Source: Alitta virens (Eukaryota > Annelida > Polychaeta > Phyllodocida > Nereididae). From it: DNA of 64,000 bases. The notes beneath the pieces are model-generated. The model did not search any database, had not been told where the DNA came from, and saw only the letters and a program-made list of their open reading frames with translations. This document shows positions 11,344 to 23,033 of this stretch, in pieces. The stretch lies in NCBI GenBank assembly GCA_932294295.1, contig OW028575.1:12714058-12778057 (forward strand). The letters are read 5' to 3'. A program made the translations under genes and the position numbers. The stretch's first letter is position 1, and each line of letters begins with the position of its first letter.

Positions 11344-13090
11344 AGGAGTTTCCAGGAAGGTTACCAACATAAAACCAAGTAACTACAGGCTGGTCTCAAT
11401 CACATGCATTTGCTGCAGAGTACATAATGGTAAGTAACATCTAGACAACTTCAAGATACTGAATGACTGCCAACAGAATATGTTGTGAGAAACAACTCCT
11501 AATTTGAAGACAAAAATATTGTTTATTTTTAAACTATTTTGAACAGATGTGTTAGACACATACTAGACTTGCCGGTTATTAATGGAACATGTAGTGCCTT
11601 GGCGCAGATTTATTATGTCAGATTAATACATTAAAAATTAACAATGCAAAAGTCAAGTATTTTGCCAAAAGATCTATCTGTGATGCAACTACTAGTATTG
11701 GTGCTAATTTAAATGTTATAGCTAGAGAGCATAAATAGTGATAATCATACGGTGCTGGCAATGAGTAAAAGTAACTTGAAGAATTTTTCTAGTCAAATAT
11801 GAAGGCAACATGCCAGTTGCGCACCATATTCAAAAACTGAAATATTCACTTGGTTTGTTTTTATTGGATGGTTTAATCCACCAACCATGAGATTTTATGT
11901 ATTAAAAAAAAAGGTATGTAGTTTAACGTGGTTGATTTTATGCTTTTAATTTAACTGATGTTACACCAATGTATATGTTTTTTAACATTGTGTGAATAAA
12001 ATATTTATATAATGGTAAGTGAAGTGTCATCTACAATATATGACCTAGCACATGGACTGGACAAAGGCAAACAGCAGGACCTGGTCATCTTAGATTTCTC
12101 AAAGGTAAAGGTGTGTAAGTTCCTCACAAGAGATTATTGTCATGTACACGGATGGACTGAATCATTTCTGACAGACAGATGCGAACAAGTACCAGTGAAA
12201 GGGGAACATTTGGATGCAGTGTCAGTGGTCAGCAGGGTGCCCCAGGGCACTGTCTTGGGACCACTCCTGTTCCAAATTTTAAATGACGAATTGCCCCAGT
12301 GTGTTAGAGTAAAACCAGCTTCTAATCTAAATTTTACTGCTAACACATTGTGAAAAGAGATGGGGCATGCAATTCCAGAGAAGTGTAATGTCATGACCAT
12401 CAGCAGAAAATAAACACCATCTATTTATCATTACACTTTGAAAAATCACAATGGAGAAATGTAGACCCACACAAAACTTAGGCATCATCATAAGCCAGAA
12501 CCTCGATTGGAGTGGCCACCTTAACCAAGAAGGCAAGCAGAATGCTACAACGGAACCTTCAAATCAACATCACTAGAATGACAAATGCCTATGAGGCCCT
12601 AGTCTGCTCCAATCTGGAGTACTACTCTGTGATCTGGAGTACATACCAAAGTAACGCATCAAGAAACTTGAGACTGGTAGTGGGGTATATTGCTAACAGG
12701 TATAGAGAACTAGGAGGACCAAACACCAACTTACAGCACTGTACAAAATCCTGCATCCCTTTTGACCATTACTTCACAAGGGCAACAGGAAGGACAAGAT
12801 CAAAGCACAAATATAAAACCAAAATACATATACTGCCCTCTCGACTGGATGTCTTTAAATAAGTTTGTTTAGCAGAATAGTACCTGCATGGAATACCCTG
12901 CCAGCTGCATTTAAGCAGGGCCTCAAATCCAGAAAACTAGAAAACCTGCCCAAATTTTTTGTCTCTCCTTTTGTCTTTCCCTAAGTAAACGCACATAATG
13001 GTCAAAGCTGACCGCAGTCCTGTCATGACGTAGAATGTAGAAAGTGCTGCCCATGTATAAGGCAGGTCACTTGATCAGAATAAAAATCTT
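11344..13090 (+). mobile_element. degenerate plus-strand LINE
   Basis: Scattered plus-strand frames read as a CR1/Jockey-like reverse transcriptase: a PSNYRLVSIT motif near 11375; RT fingers and palm at 12012-12350 with VVSRVPQGTVLGPLLFQI; and a C-terminal part at 12512-12860 with LVCSNLEYYSVIWSTYQ and a Tyr/Arg-rich NRYREL segment. Frames shift several times and the YADD box is not intact, so it is a dead copy. A probable 3' UTR ends near an AATAAAAATC at about 13080. It does not belong to the same family as the LINE at 7955-9394. Confidence 0.75.
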
Positions 13091-15254
13091 TAGGCTAGCC
13101 ATAACTATGTGTACACTTAAAAGAGAGGGTGAAATAACTATCTTATTTTTGTCATGCTTCATTTGCATGACAATGTCTGTGGGACCATGACTCCATGAGC
13201 AAAATAGAATAAGTTCAAAGGATACAACAGTTCCAGTTTCAGCTAATCTTGGTGCTGACGTTGTGTAAAAAATAGGCGACTCTCAGTATTAAGAAAATGT
13301 ACATCATGTATGACATTATTTCCGTGACAAAGTCTTATTTTCCCTTCTGGGTTTCTGGGAAATCAAAGCGAAACATCATTTATGAGAGATGATGTCTTAT
13401 TTCTATTCAAGGAAAGGTTTTTGAAGGGCATCCCAACGCCTGTCTACAGCTAATAATAATGCTTATCTGAAAAAGACCACTGAGCCCTTAGTTACATTTG
13501 ATGACATTCACATGCTATACAAGAACTGAGCATTTTAAAAGGCAAGTCAGTAATCACATTCCCACAATGCACAACTTTATTCAGGCAGCACTGTTTTGAT
13601 CAAAACGAAAATAGAAAAAAACTGCATATGCATGTATTATAGTTTTTTTTTTTATTCATTTGACTTATTTCTTAAATAGTAGGCAACAAAAACAATTCAT
13701 CGCAGACATCAATTCATGGGGAAAATTTCTATTGCAGTTGCCTGTCTTAGGAAGAAAGATCTAAAGATTTTAAGTTCTCAGAAAATGATAAAAGATTTCC
13801 ATATTTTTAAATATGCATTTTAACATTTGAGTATTACTAAGTATTTCATTGAACCAGTTTACCAGAACTGTAAAATGAATGATTGTGCTTATAAATGTAT
13901 ATCACAGAAATAGGCAGAACCTTACTTATATTCTTGTCATTAACACTGTGAAGTTCCACAAGTAGCTTTACTTATCTATATTGCACTGCAATACAAAAAG
14001 GCATTACACAAACGACAAAGTAGAGTTTACCATAATATATCCACAAAATAGTTAGATATATATGCACTTTCATCTGTACAAATGTGACACGGGACTAATT
14101 GAACACAGACCAAATCTTTCTCCTTGCATTGATCATGAAGCTGCAGCTGAGAATTAATAGCATCAAAGGCAGTATCCTACTCATGTTGTATTGTAACAAT
14201 TTCTAATACAAACAACTGCAGCCATCATAACCTACATTTCGATGAGCCTTTAATCTTTTTTTGCCAGTTCTCAGGAATGTGGTTTAACATGTAGCTCAAA
14301 TGGAATGATATATTCTCTCTGATACCTGAGCAAAGTATATGTAAATGCAAGATCTTCAAAATAACTTGTAATTAAAACATTAAAATCAAAAAGACTCAAA
14401 CCCCTAATAAATGCACAGCTAATGTCACATAAATGCATGACTCTTAAATATTGCCATTACACAAAGTTTTTTTTGGATTCCTGGGATCCATTTACAAACA
14501 CGGTACAGTGAAATTAAAGAATTGTCCAAGCACCACTCGTACAATAAATATATTTAAGAATGTATAATTATATGCTACCTACTTTAATTTTGCAATAGGA
14601 ATAACTATATTCATAAAATGACTGTGATCATGTCGAGACCTATACACACAAGTTGTATAATACAACACCCCAAATATGATTGAAAATTCTACCATTGAAA
14701 ACATGGACAATGCTAGTCCTCCTGCTACTGCTAATACATTACGTACTTGTATTACACTGATAGTTTAAAGGCAAAGTAGGTTGAAGACCCATTTATGTTA
14801 GAAATTGGTCAGTACTCAAAACTTGTTTACATTGTAGTGCTACAACAAAATCAGATGGAGATGATACGATTAATTAAAACTATGCACATTCAATTAAATA
14901 GTTGGTTCCAAGGAGGCATACAAGTGCCAGCTTACAACAGTAAGTCACACAGAAAAGAATTTTTTTTATTTTTACCTAAAATTTCAGGACCACATGAATT
15001 GGCGTGTATTTAAAAGGTTAATGTATTATGGACAATTATGAAGTTAAACCATTATGAAGTGTAAATCACAGTGCAGGATTTAAAAAAAAATTGGTTCAAC
15101 TGCCCAAATCAATAAATATAAATGAAGCAAAAACAAAAACATAAGTCTATCATATATCACCATAAATTGGACTTAGTTGAATCACAAAGAAAATGTGTTC
15201 CACAGGACAAGAAAGCATCTTTCTGGAAAAAAAGTCTAAAATGGATGAATATCA
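13091..15254. other. no gene recognised; probable 3' flank of CYBC1
   Basis: AT-rich, no convincing exon. The portion next to 15254 is expected to hold the 3' UTR of the minus-strand CYBC1 gene; several minus-strand AATAAA-like words occur but the true poly(A) site cannot be chosen. Confidence 0.4.
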
Positions 15255-17528
15255 TTAAGAAGATTTAGGATCTGAGGACTCAGATTTGTCATTCTCTTCT
15301 TTTGAATTGTCGTCCTTAGGTGTCTCATCTTCATCCAGCTCGTTCACGAGATCAGCCTTGTCCACGTGCTCAAAGCTTTCTTCAGAGGTTGAAGAATTGT
15401 CATCTACAATTTCTGGGCTTGACATTGCAGATGAGTCAATTTTCATGAATGAGGCAACTTTTGTAGCAATTGCATCGTGTTCCCTGTAAATGCAAAACAA
15501 TAATCATTGTTATACAACTAATAACAATGTCTTTCAAGTCACTCAAGTTCAAGTGGCTGAGCTAAAATGAAAAAACTAATTTTCATTTTAGTTAATGCTT
15601 TACACAAATAAAACAACCATAAAATATCATAACATCCCAAGGGTCAATATCAAAAAATATCAGATTATGCTTGATTCTAACTAATCCACAAGTTTCTTCA
15701 CAAAATGTTAAAATTAAACAATCTATTATAATTAAATTTCCAACAAACCCTCGATTTTCTAGTGTTGCAGTATCTGTGATTCCAATGGAGTATCCAGGAC
15801 TAAACAGCAGAACCACAAGATGACCGATTCCAGCATACTTCACCTCTTCCTCTTGAACACGCACTGCTATCAGCTCATTGAGTTTTCCAACCACTAAAAT
15901 GTTAATAATAAGAAAAGGAGCATTAAACTAATATAAAATACATAATATTTTCCCTTGCTATACACAGTACTGATGATGAAGCAGAGTAAATTAGGTAAAC
16001 CTACTCTTTGTATATATATAACTCACCAACTTTGGGGCCCTCCTTTGCTTGAAACACCTTTTGAATAAGAGACTCTTTTCTGAAAGTAACCTTTTCTTCT
16101 TTTTTGTCCAATATGCACTCCTGCAAAATGACAATTTCTAACACTTACATTAAAGATGCTACCATTTGAAGGAATTTAACTGGGCTGAGTGTGTCGAATC
16201 AATATTATGCCATAACTGTATTACTAATTGCCTCGCATTGCAGCCAAGTGTCACACTTTCCATTTCTTACAATCAACTGAAAATGACATAATGTGTCTCT
16301 ATATGTCTTTCAATTACAGAGTCATTCATCTCCAGGTATGAATCAATTCTTTCTCATTTCCATCATTGCACATGGTTAGAACTGTTTCCCTCATTCAGTC
16401 CCACTGGCAATTAGCATGACAATTTAATTACATGCACTCACATGAGGTGACTCAGGTGATCATTCTAAGCTAATCTTCAACAACCCAAGTATAATTTTGC
16501 ACGCACTAAAAAAGGTACACATACCGGAAAAAGGAAAAAAGCTTACCTCCCAATCTTCCATGCATGAAAGCCCAACGAACACTGCACCTGATATGTAGGC
16601 TAATTTCCACAGTAAGTAGTCTGTAATGCAATAAGAAAAACAAAACACATGTAATGTAATAAAAAAAAACTTGTAATGAGAAAAGCAAAACGTGTTTCCT
16701 ATTACAAAAAAATTTAGAACAGTTTTTGGGACATTAACTCTTATGTTGCTACTCAAGTATAATCACACATTCCTCAAAGTCAGAGGCCACTGAATTCATC
16801 AAATCTTTTACAAATGGGATTATAATGAAGTAATTTACAACCTTGTTTTATATGGTATAGGATAGAAACAAAGTATAGACACATCTTATCTTTGAACCAA
16901 AACTAAGTAGACACAATAAATTTATGCAATAATGGATAGCAAAAAAGCTAAAATAAATGACAAACCTACAGTACCTTTCTCATGACTTATACACTAAAGA
17001 AATGTTTTAACATACCTGCACTATAGTAAGCAGCTCCAATTCCAAGAGCTATCATACCTGTGAATAGTGTAATGAAGCATTTTTGAATGTAACAGGAATT
17101 ACGCAATATTGAAGACATCTTTGTTACTGTGGTAACAAAATGAGCCACATGGGTAAACAGCTAGCAGACTTTTTTTTTTTTAACATTTCAAGAAAAAGTT
17201 TACATTGTTTTATACCTGAAATGTATCTTATATTCAACATAACCACAAAATGCTGCATAAAATTACAGCACTGTGTTAGACTGTGATTACAGTAAGCATA
17301 TAACTACTCCAACTTACTGCTGCTCGGTTATACATTCATGGTCATATGTTACTAACAATTAAAATATTTCCAAGATCAGCGTTTAGTTTAGTAAATTTAG
17401 TTATATTAAGAATGTGGTCAAATATGCTGCTGACACCTACCAAAGAGAATGGACCACGCTCTGATGCTGGGTTCCCTCATCAAATGCAGCCTGTCCTCAG
17501 TTTCCTCCTTTACCCTAACATACGTCAT
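15255..17528 (-). CDS. CYBC1: cytochrome b-245 chaperone 1 homologue (Eros / C17orf62)
   Basis: Six exons on the minus strand join in frame to 223 residues: 17528-17441, 17057-17016, 16620-16547, 16120-16027, 15893-15749 and 15483-15255, all with GT..AG borders. CYBC1 is an ER-resident membrane protein that stabilises the gp91phox-p22phox heterodimer of the phagocyte NADPH oxidase. The order of features matches the vertebrate protein (187 residues): a short basic N-terminus with IRAWS, a first hydrophobic segment (ILFGMIALGIGAAYYS), DYLLWKLAYISGAVFVGL as the second, the conserved MEDWEE junction with CILDK, a PH-like soluble region with VQEEEVKYAGIGHLVVLLF, and the TLENRG segment. The C-terminal ~60 residues are an acidic, Ser-rich tail longer than in mammals. 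Exon 1 opens at a CAG acceptor (17551-17552), so an upstream non-coding exon is expected. Start is the first ATG in this exon, four residues from the conserved region. Confidence 0.9.
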
Positions 17529-18460
17529 TTTGTTATTTGGAGCTTTTATCCTGAAAATCACACAAATCAAATAACATAATTAAGACAACACTGCATGTAT
17601 CAAGATCACAGATATTTCACTATGATCGAATATTAAGTCAGCGCCTTCAGGGCCAGTCCTAGGGCAACGCAAGTTAGGCAGCTGTGCACCACGCCTAAAT
17701 AGGCCCCGCAAATCTGTAGTATTAGGCCACACTTTTAATTGAAGAGCAAAAAATAAATAAAAAAGGTCTGCACTTCGGCCCTGAGCGCCTTCAAACTTGC
17801 AAAGCGTTTTTTTTTAAATATTTTGATATATCTTCAGCTCAAACTTAAGCTAACAGATCTGCTAACATATTTCTACAAATAGAAAGGATCAGTCATTTGA
17901 TTATGAGTTGATAATTAGTGACAGAGGGGAAAAAAAAAACCTACTACAAATTAGTACAATATACAGTACATAAGCCAAGTAATTCTCATCCATAGTACAC
18001 AAGCATTTGTTGCTGTGGATCTGGAACATATTGATCAATGGTCAGTATATAGGCAGTTATTTTTAAATTATTAAATACTGACTGTGCTGGAAGTTGAACG
18101 AAAGCTTCCTAAGTCTGGCAACAAAATCGTTCTAGTTCTCTCAACATAATAAAGGCTACATATTTTTCTATTTTAAGGACATAGACTGTCGTTTTAACAC
18201 TATATGTGGCCTTGTCGCTATTTAGTTACGAGTGTTATCTCAAAAGTACACTATGAACTCACCAATCAACAAAGCAAATTTGTTTACAAATATTATGAAG
18301 AATTGGCAGTCGCTTAGCGGCTTACATCTAAGAACAATTTCGGTCATGAAAGCAAAACTTCCCCGAAAAGCCCAAATTATCAAAATTTATAAATGGCATA
18401 TATTTCTAATTACGACTGACGTTTTTAACGATAGTCCCCTTTTTTAAGAAACGAAAGAAT

Positions 18461-18600
18461 GTTACCAATCTGTTTTTCATTGACAATTCATCCCGGCGGC
18501 CGAGAAAAGCAACCGAAAGGTGTCGCTGTCTGGTTGTCTGGACAGAACGTCCAAAAACCGAAACGTCCACCTGCCCATCAAATTTATGCAAACCCATTCC
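18461..18600 (-). promoter_or_regulatory. candidate 5' exon / promoter of CYBC1
   Basis: A locally GC- and CpG-rich stretch in AT-rich surroundings. On the minus strand ACAGATTG is followed by GTAACA, a possible donor for a non-coding first exon that would splice to the acceptor at 17551. It contains GGACGTTTCGG-type words that recur inverted 1 kb away. This is inference from composition and splice signals only. Confidence 0.35.
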
Positions 18601-19980
18601 CATCCATAATTATATGAATTTGGAGATTTTGAATATCTCATTAAAATGAAAGATAGCTCTCAGAGCAAGCCAATTGGAACCAGAAGGGTTGGCATTTAAG
18701 GTGCTCTATGGTGCATAGACAATTTTACTTTGATGGTCGAAGGATTTGACATTAAATGCTGGTCAGACGCCAAATGAGGGTCACTTGGGAGCTATATGTT
18801 ACAGTTGGCCATATGTCTTAATTTTCCTGTCGGCCCTGATCAAGTCGGTTCACTTGCCAATGCAATAATAATCCTTTATGTTGAGCCAGTATGTCAGCTC
18901 AGTACGTGACGACCAAAATTTGCTCAGCTCAGCTCATGCACTGTCTGGTTGGCACAAAATTGGCCCACAGTCGGGGAGTGTCTATATTGGCCCAATGTTA
19001 GCTAAATTTAATATTGGCTCACTGTCTGTTGCTCTATTTTTACTGTTTCTTCAAAATATAAGACCAAATAAAAGGGGGGATGAGGGGGGCACATGACGTA
19101 CGTGAGCTCATTTGTCTGGGCTTGGACTAGGTCTGGGTGGCCCAATGTTGACCCACATGTTGGCCAATTTCGACCTTAAGTTAAAGTCAGTGAACTAATA
19201 CTGTCTGATTAGCCTATAATTTTGCCCAAATGTTGGCCCAATTAAAGAACGTGTTACATTTATGGCAGCATATTGACTGGGTGGCCAAATGTTGGTTCAG
19301 TTAATTTAGGCCTACTGGTTGGCCCAGTGTTGGTTAGCTAACTTGTCTAATAAAAAAGAAGTGCGCTCAGGTTAAAAAAAATTAAATCTCGCTGAGATCA
19401 TGTAATGATGCTGTCGCCTAGTAGATACATTTTAATTTGTCAACCACCCCCCCCCCCAGAACATTTCTGGATCCACCCCTGATTAATATAATGCTTTTTA
19501 CTTGTAACCACTGTAAATCACATCTAAAATCGATGTAATTATTGTGCACGTTTCGGATTTTGGACGTTTCGGATTTTGGACGTTCTGACTAACCGGTGTC
19601 GTCTGCTATATATTTGCTTCTCCGGAGCCAGTGGCTTTCTAATATCACTATATCGCGCATATATTTTGTATAGGACAAGGTAAACACTCGGGTCATTGCA
19701 GAGCAATAAGCACATGCCTAAGTTTAAGTAGATACCAGACCTAAAGTTTAAGCAGCTATTAGTCGTAGATACCACAAAGAAATCTATATTTACACTGTTG
19801 TGAATTGTGGGCGATAATTAGGGGGTTTGTTTGTCTCGCTTGAGATTCTTTCTAGTTTTAATGGGTGTCCTCAGGATAACAATATTATTTAACTAAACTT
19901 CGGTATACCGTAGATATTAATTACATGTACATAGATTTTGTACTTTTACTCGTTCGTAATACATCAGTCAAACAATATAA
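18601..19980. other. no gene; degenerate TTGGCCCA-rich repeat
   Basis: Between 18790 and 19340 words such as TTGGCCCA, AATGTTGG and GGCCCAATGTT recur irregularly, a low-complexity dispersed repeat. At 19548-19588 a 16-bp unit GGACGTTTCGGATTTT is present twice and followed by GGACGTTCTG. A poly-C run lies at about 19446-19458. Confidence 0.45.
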
Positions 19981-19984
19981 GACA

Positions 19985-21430
19985 TGATGTTAGATAGATA
20001 CTTTATTTTGATGGAAATGGTACAAAAATTATTACACAGTAAGAGTTTCACATGATGTTAACTATGAATTGTTAAAAATATAGGCCATTGCTATTATTAT
20101 AAGTTAAATAACATGGATAGAATTTGTTTTACTACAAAAATGTAATAATGATAATGTAATGACATGAAAGTGATGGGATGAGTTGAGTTTTATGACTTAT
20201 AGCAGTTTCTGTGTTCACAATTAGCTGGATATTGTTTACCTACATGATCATGGTATCTATTGCAAAAAGTGTGTATTGAATTTACAGAGTACAGTTTAAG
20301 AGAGTGAGGCAAATGATTCCAAACTTCAGCTACTTTGATGTTGATGAGACTGACTGTCTGTCTAATTACAACTTAGCAGCTTAGTTGCACAACCAGTAAC
20401 ATGTGTCAACTTCATGATTTCTAAATTATCTGGAGTCTAATTTGAATATTTTTTTGATGATGCAATGTGCATTATTCTTCTGATATGACTGTCTATAGAT
20501 AGCATGGCTATATTAGAGCCTCTCAAACAAAGGGCACACAGAGTTGGTCACTTCAAACAAAACCCCAGTCTGTGACAGTAACATTCATGACTGAGACAAT
20601 GCCTTGTAATATGTTTATGTATGTATAATTGAATGTGTTCTATAATATAATAGCAATCATTTATGGATATAAGTCACAGGCAAGTAAATTGCACTTCAGT
20701 ATAAACAAACCCTGCTCGACCAAGCACCGCCAGAGAGGGGGTGGCTTGATTGACCCCCCTTACAAGCTATTGCATAAGGCGTGGCTGACTGCCCAGTGTC
20801 CAGTAACCAGCCAATCAGCATTTTATTGCTTTGTGGTGGCAAATTCAACCTTCTGTAGCTTGGTCCTTAAGGAGCGGAATATTGGCCTACTGTGGGAGTT
20901 GTATCTCGGTTCGGCCAATGAATCTTACAGCTCTTTTTTGCAAGGTTTTTAAGTGTGAAATCTCTTTAGAATGGGTGTTGCCCCAAGCCAAAACTCCATA
21001 ACTGAGGTGTGGATGTATCAGCCCATAATATAATGTTTTTCTAGTACTTAATGGGATGAAGTTTTTAATGCGATGTATTATGGCAAGATTCTTTGATCCA
21101 TGTTTATTTTTATTATTGATGTGAAATTTCCAGTTAAGAAGCTCATCAATGATGACACCAAGGAATTTTATTTAGAATTTATTTTTATTTTTATGCGATT
21201 GATTGTAATTACAGGGATAGTAGGGATGGTTTTATTAGCAGTCCGAAATATGATAAATTTTGTTTTGACACAAACCATTTTGAAACATTTTTTAATTCAG
21301 TGTTGGCTAAATTGACTACATCATAAAAATTTTCATGTTCTAATAATAAATTGGTGTCATCAGCAAATAATACAAGTTTTGCATTGGAGGGCGTGTTAAC
21401 AATGTCCTTGATTTATATCATATAGTACTT
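19985..21430 (-). mobile_element. LINE remnant interrupted by a MITE
   Basis: Minus-strand frames between 21430 and 20870 read as a reverse transcriptase: FADDTNLLLEHENF from about 21390, and a YGVLAWGNTH-type thumb motif near 20990. The C-terminal motif KVAEVWNHLPHSLKL lies at 20335-20290 and a probable 3' end at about 19985. The two parts are separated by foreign sequence that includes a Kolobok-like terminus with TTAA. Many stops make it a dead copy. Confidence 0.7.
20685..20866 (-). repeat. Kolobok-like terminal segment, non-autonomous copy
   Basis: Read on the minus strand from TTAA at 20867-20870, the sequence GGACCAAGCT, then TTGCCACCACAAAGCAATAA and TGATTGGCTG, matches the left end of the 3.55 kb TTAA-flanked transposon at 40347 (AGACCGAGCT, then TTGCCACCGCAAAGCAATAA). 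The other end was not located. It lies inside the LINE remnant. Confidence 0.65.
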
Positions 21431-21724
21431 GACAGTAACATGCATATAGATGTACATAGGCCTATATATATATTTAAAGTACTAGTAGACAGGATCAAGT
21501 CTCTCAATAAGTCACATTAGCATGCTAATAATGTAAAAGGTACAGTCGCTGTAGAGATCCAGTAGGAGCAACTCCATGCTAAAATGTAGGAAGAGTTTCA
21601 CCTATGACTAGTATTAGCAAAAAGAAGTCCACTTAAAGTTAAAGATAGGAAATTTTTACTTAATATACCAACACAGCAATTTGTGCAGCAATGTTCAGAC
21701 ATATGCCTGAGTTCCTTCAAACAA

Positions 21725-22860
21725 TATAGCTTTTATTGACACTTTTTTATATCAGAAAAGATACATATGTCACATATATCTTTAGCTCTACTTACTAAGT
21801 CTATCTAAAACTACATCTACAGAAGAATGATATACAAGTTCTCATTATTTTAAACATAATATATAGCTTAACGTTCAAGGTCCCAGTTGCCATAATATGA
21901 TGTTTTCTGGGCTGAGTCCTGCTCTTAGACATTCAGTGTTAAAGCGAAATAATATATAAGTATATATACATAAAAGATAGAGGATAAATCACAGATCAAA
22001 TCACAAATACTGAATATAATATCAATATTAGATTACAGTTTTACAAAAATATATACAAATACTGATCATAATATCACAATAAGATTCAAATTTACACAAA
22101 AGATAATGTTCACATGTATAAACATTTGGTCCATGGTTGCATTTGAATGTAGGAGAGAAAAATACCAGGCAAAATTGTGCTGACCCTGGCATTTGACTCA
22201 TCTAATTTGTGTTGACAGTCATATCAAGGAGTGTCATATCGGAGGAGCCCAGTGGAAATTAAAGTCTACATAACTTTATTTAGGAAATTACCAAGAGCAT
22301 ATATCATTTCAGGTTCTTTATTTGACATGAGTGCTTTAAATTGATGTGTTTTATTTAAGTTATGGAAATTTGGCATCAGGTTATATGCTTTTAGGATTAA
22401 TTGATTTCTTGGTGCCACAGAATTGTTACAAATTAAGAGACAATGTAGTTCATCTTCTACTTCATTACTATCACATTTATTACATTTTCTTTCTTCTAAT
22501 GGTATTTTGGGGGTCTCATGTCTTCCGGTTTCAATTTTAAGGTTATGTGAGCTAAATTTAAATCTTGTTATGTTATTATATGCTTTCTTGGGGAGGTTGA
22601 GATTTAGATAAGGTTCAAAGCAATACGCTTCTCCGAGTCACTTATCTCGCTAAGGATCCTTGATTGTTCACTTTCATACAGTTTAACTTTGATTTCAGAG
22701 ACCAGAGTCTCTGGCTCCTTTGATTCCCAACTATTTATATTACATTCATTAATGATGTTTTATTGTACCAGTTGGTCTGACTCTTAATGTAGAGAAATTC
22801 TTGAAGTTTGAGGCATTTATGTAGGATGTCATAGGATGCAGTGTCATTGTTCTTGCCCAG
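21725..22860 (-). mobile_element. LINE 3' part with C-terminal zinc knuckle
   Basis: The minus strand encodes the C-terminal domain of a non-LTR element with CNKCDSNEVEDELHCLLIC (C-x2-C-x8-H-x4-C). A long AT-rich 3' UTR follows and ends with AATAAA (about 21735-21730 on the minus strand). A second copy of the same 3' UTR lies at 35.8-36.1 kb on +. The element ends just upstream of the LARP7 gene. Confidence 0.75.
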
Positions 22861-23033
22861 TACTTGATATTTATCTTTTGTCTAACCATAAGAGGAAACC
22901 TGCCTGTCTCTGCATACACAGCTCAGGTTGGGGTTTGTTTCTAACACCTAACAAACTTTTAAGATATCTAATTTGTAGACAAAGTACAAGTTTTATTATT
23001 TGTGAACTGTTACAGGAAAAATTCTCTAAAAGT

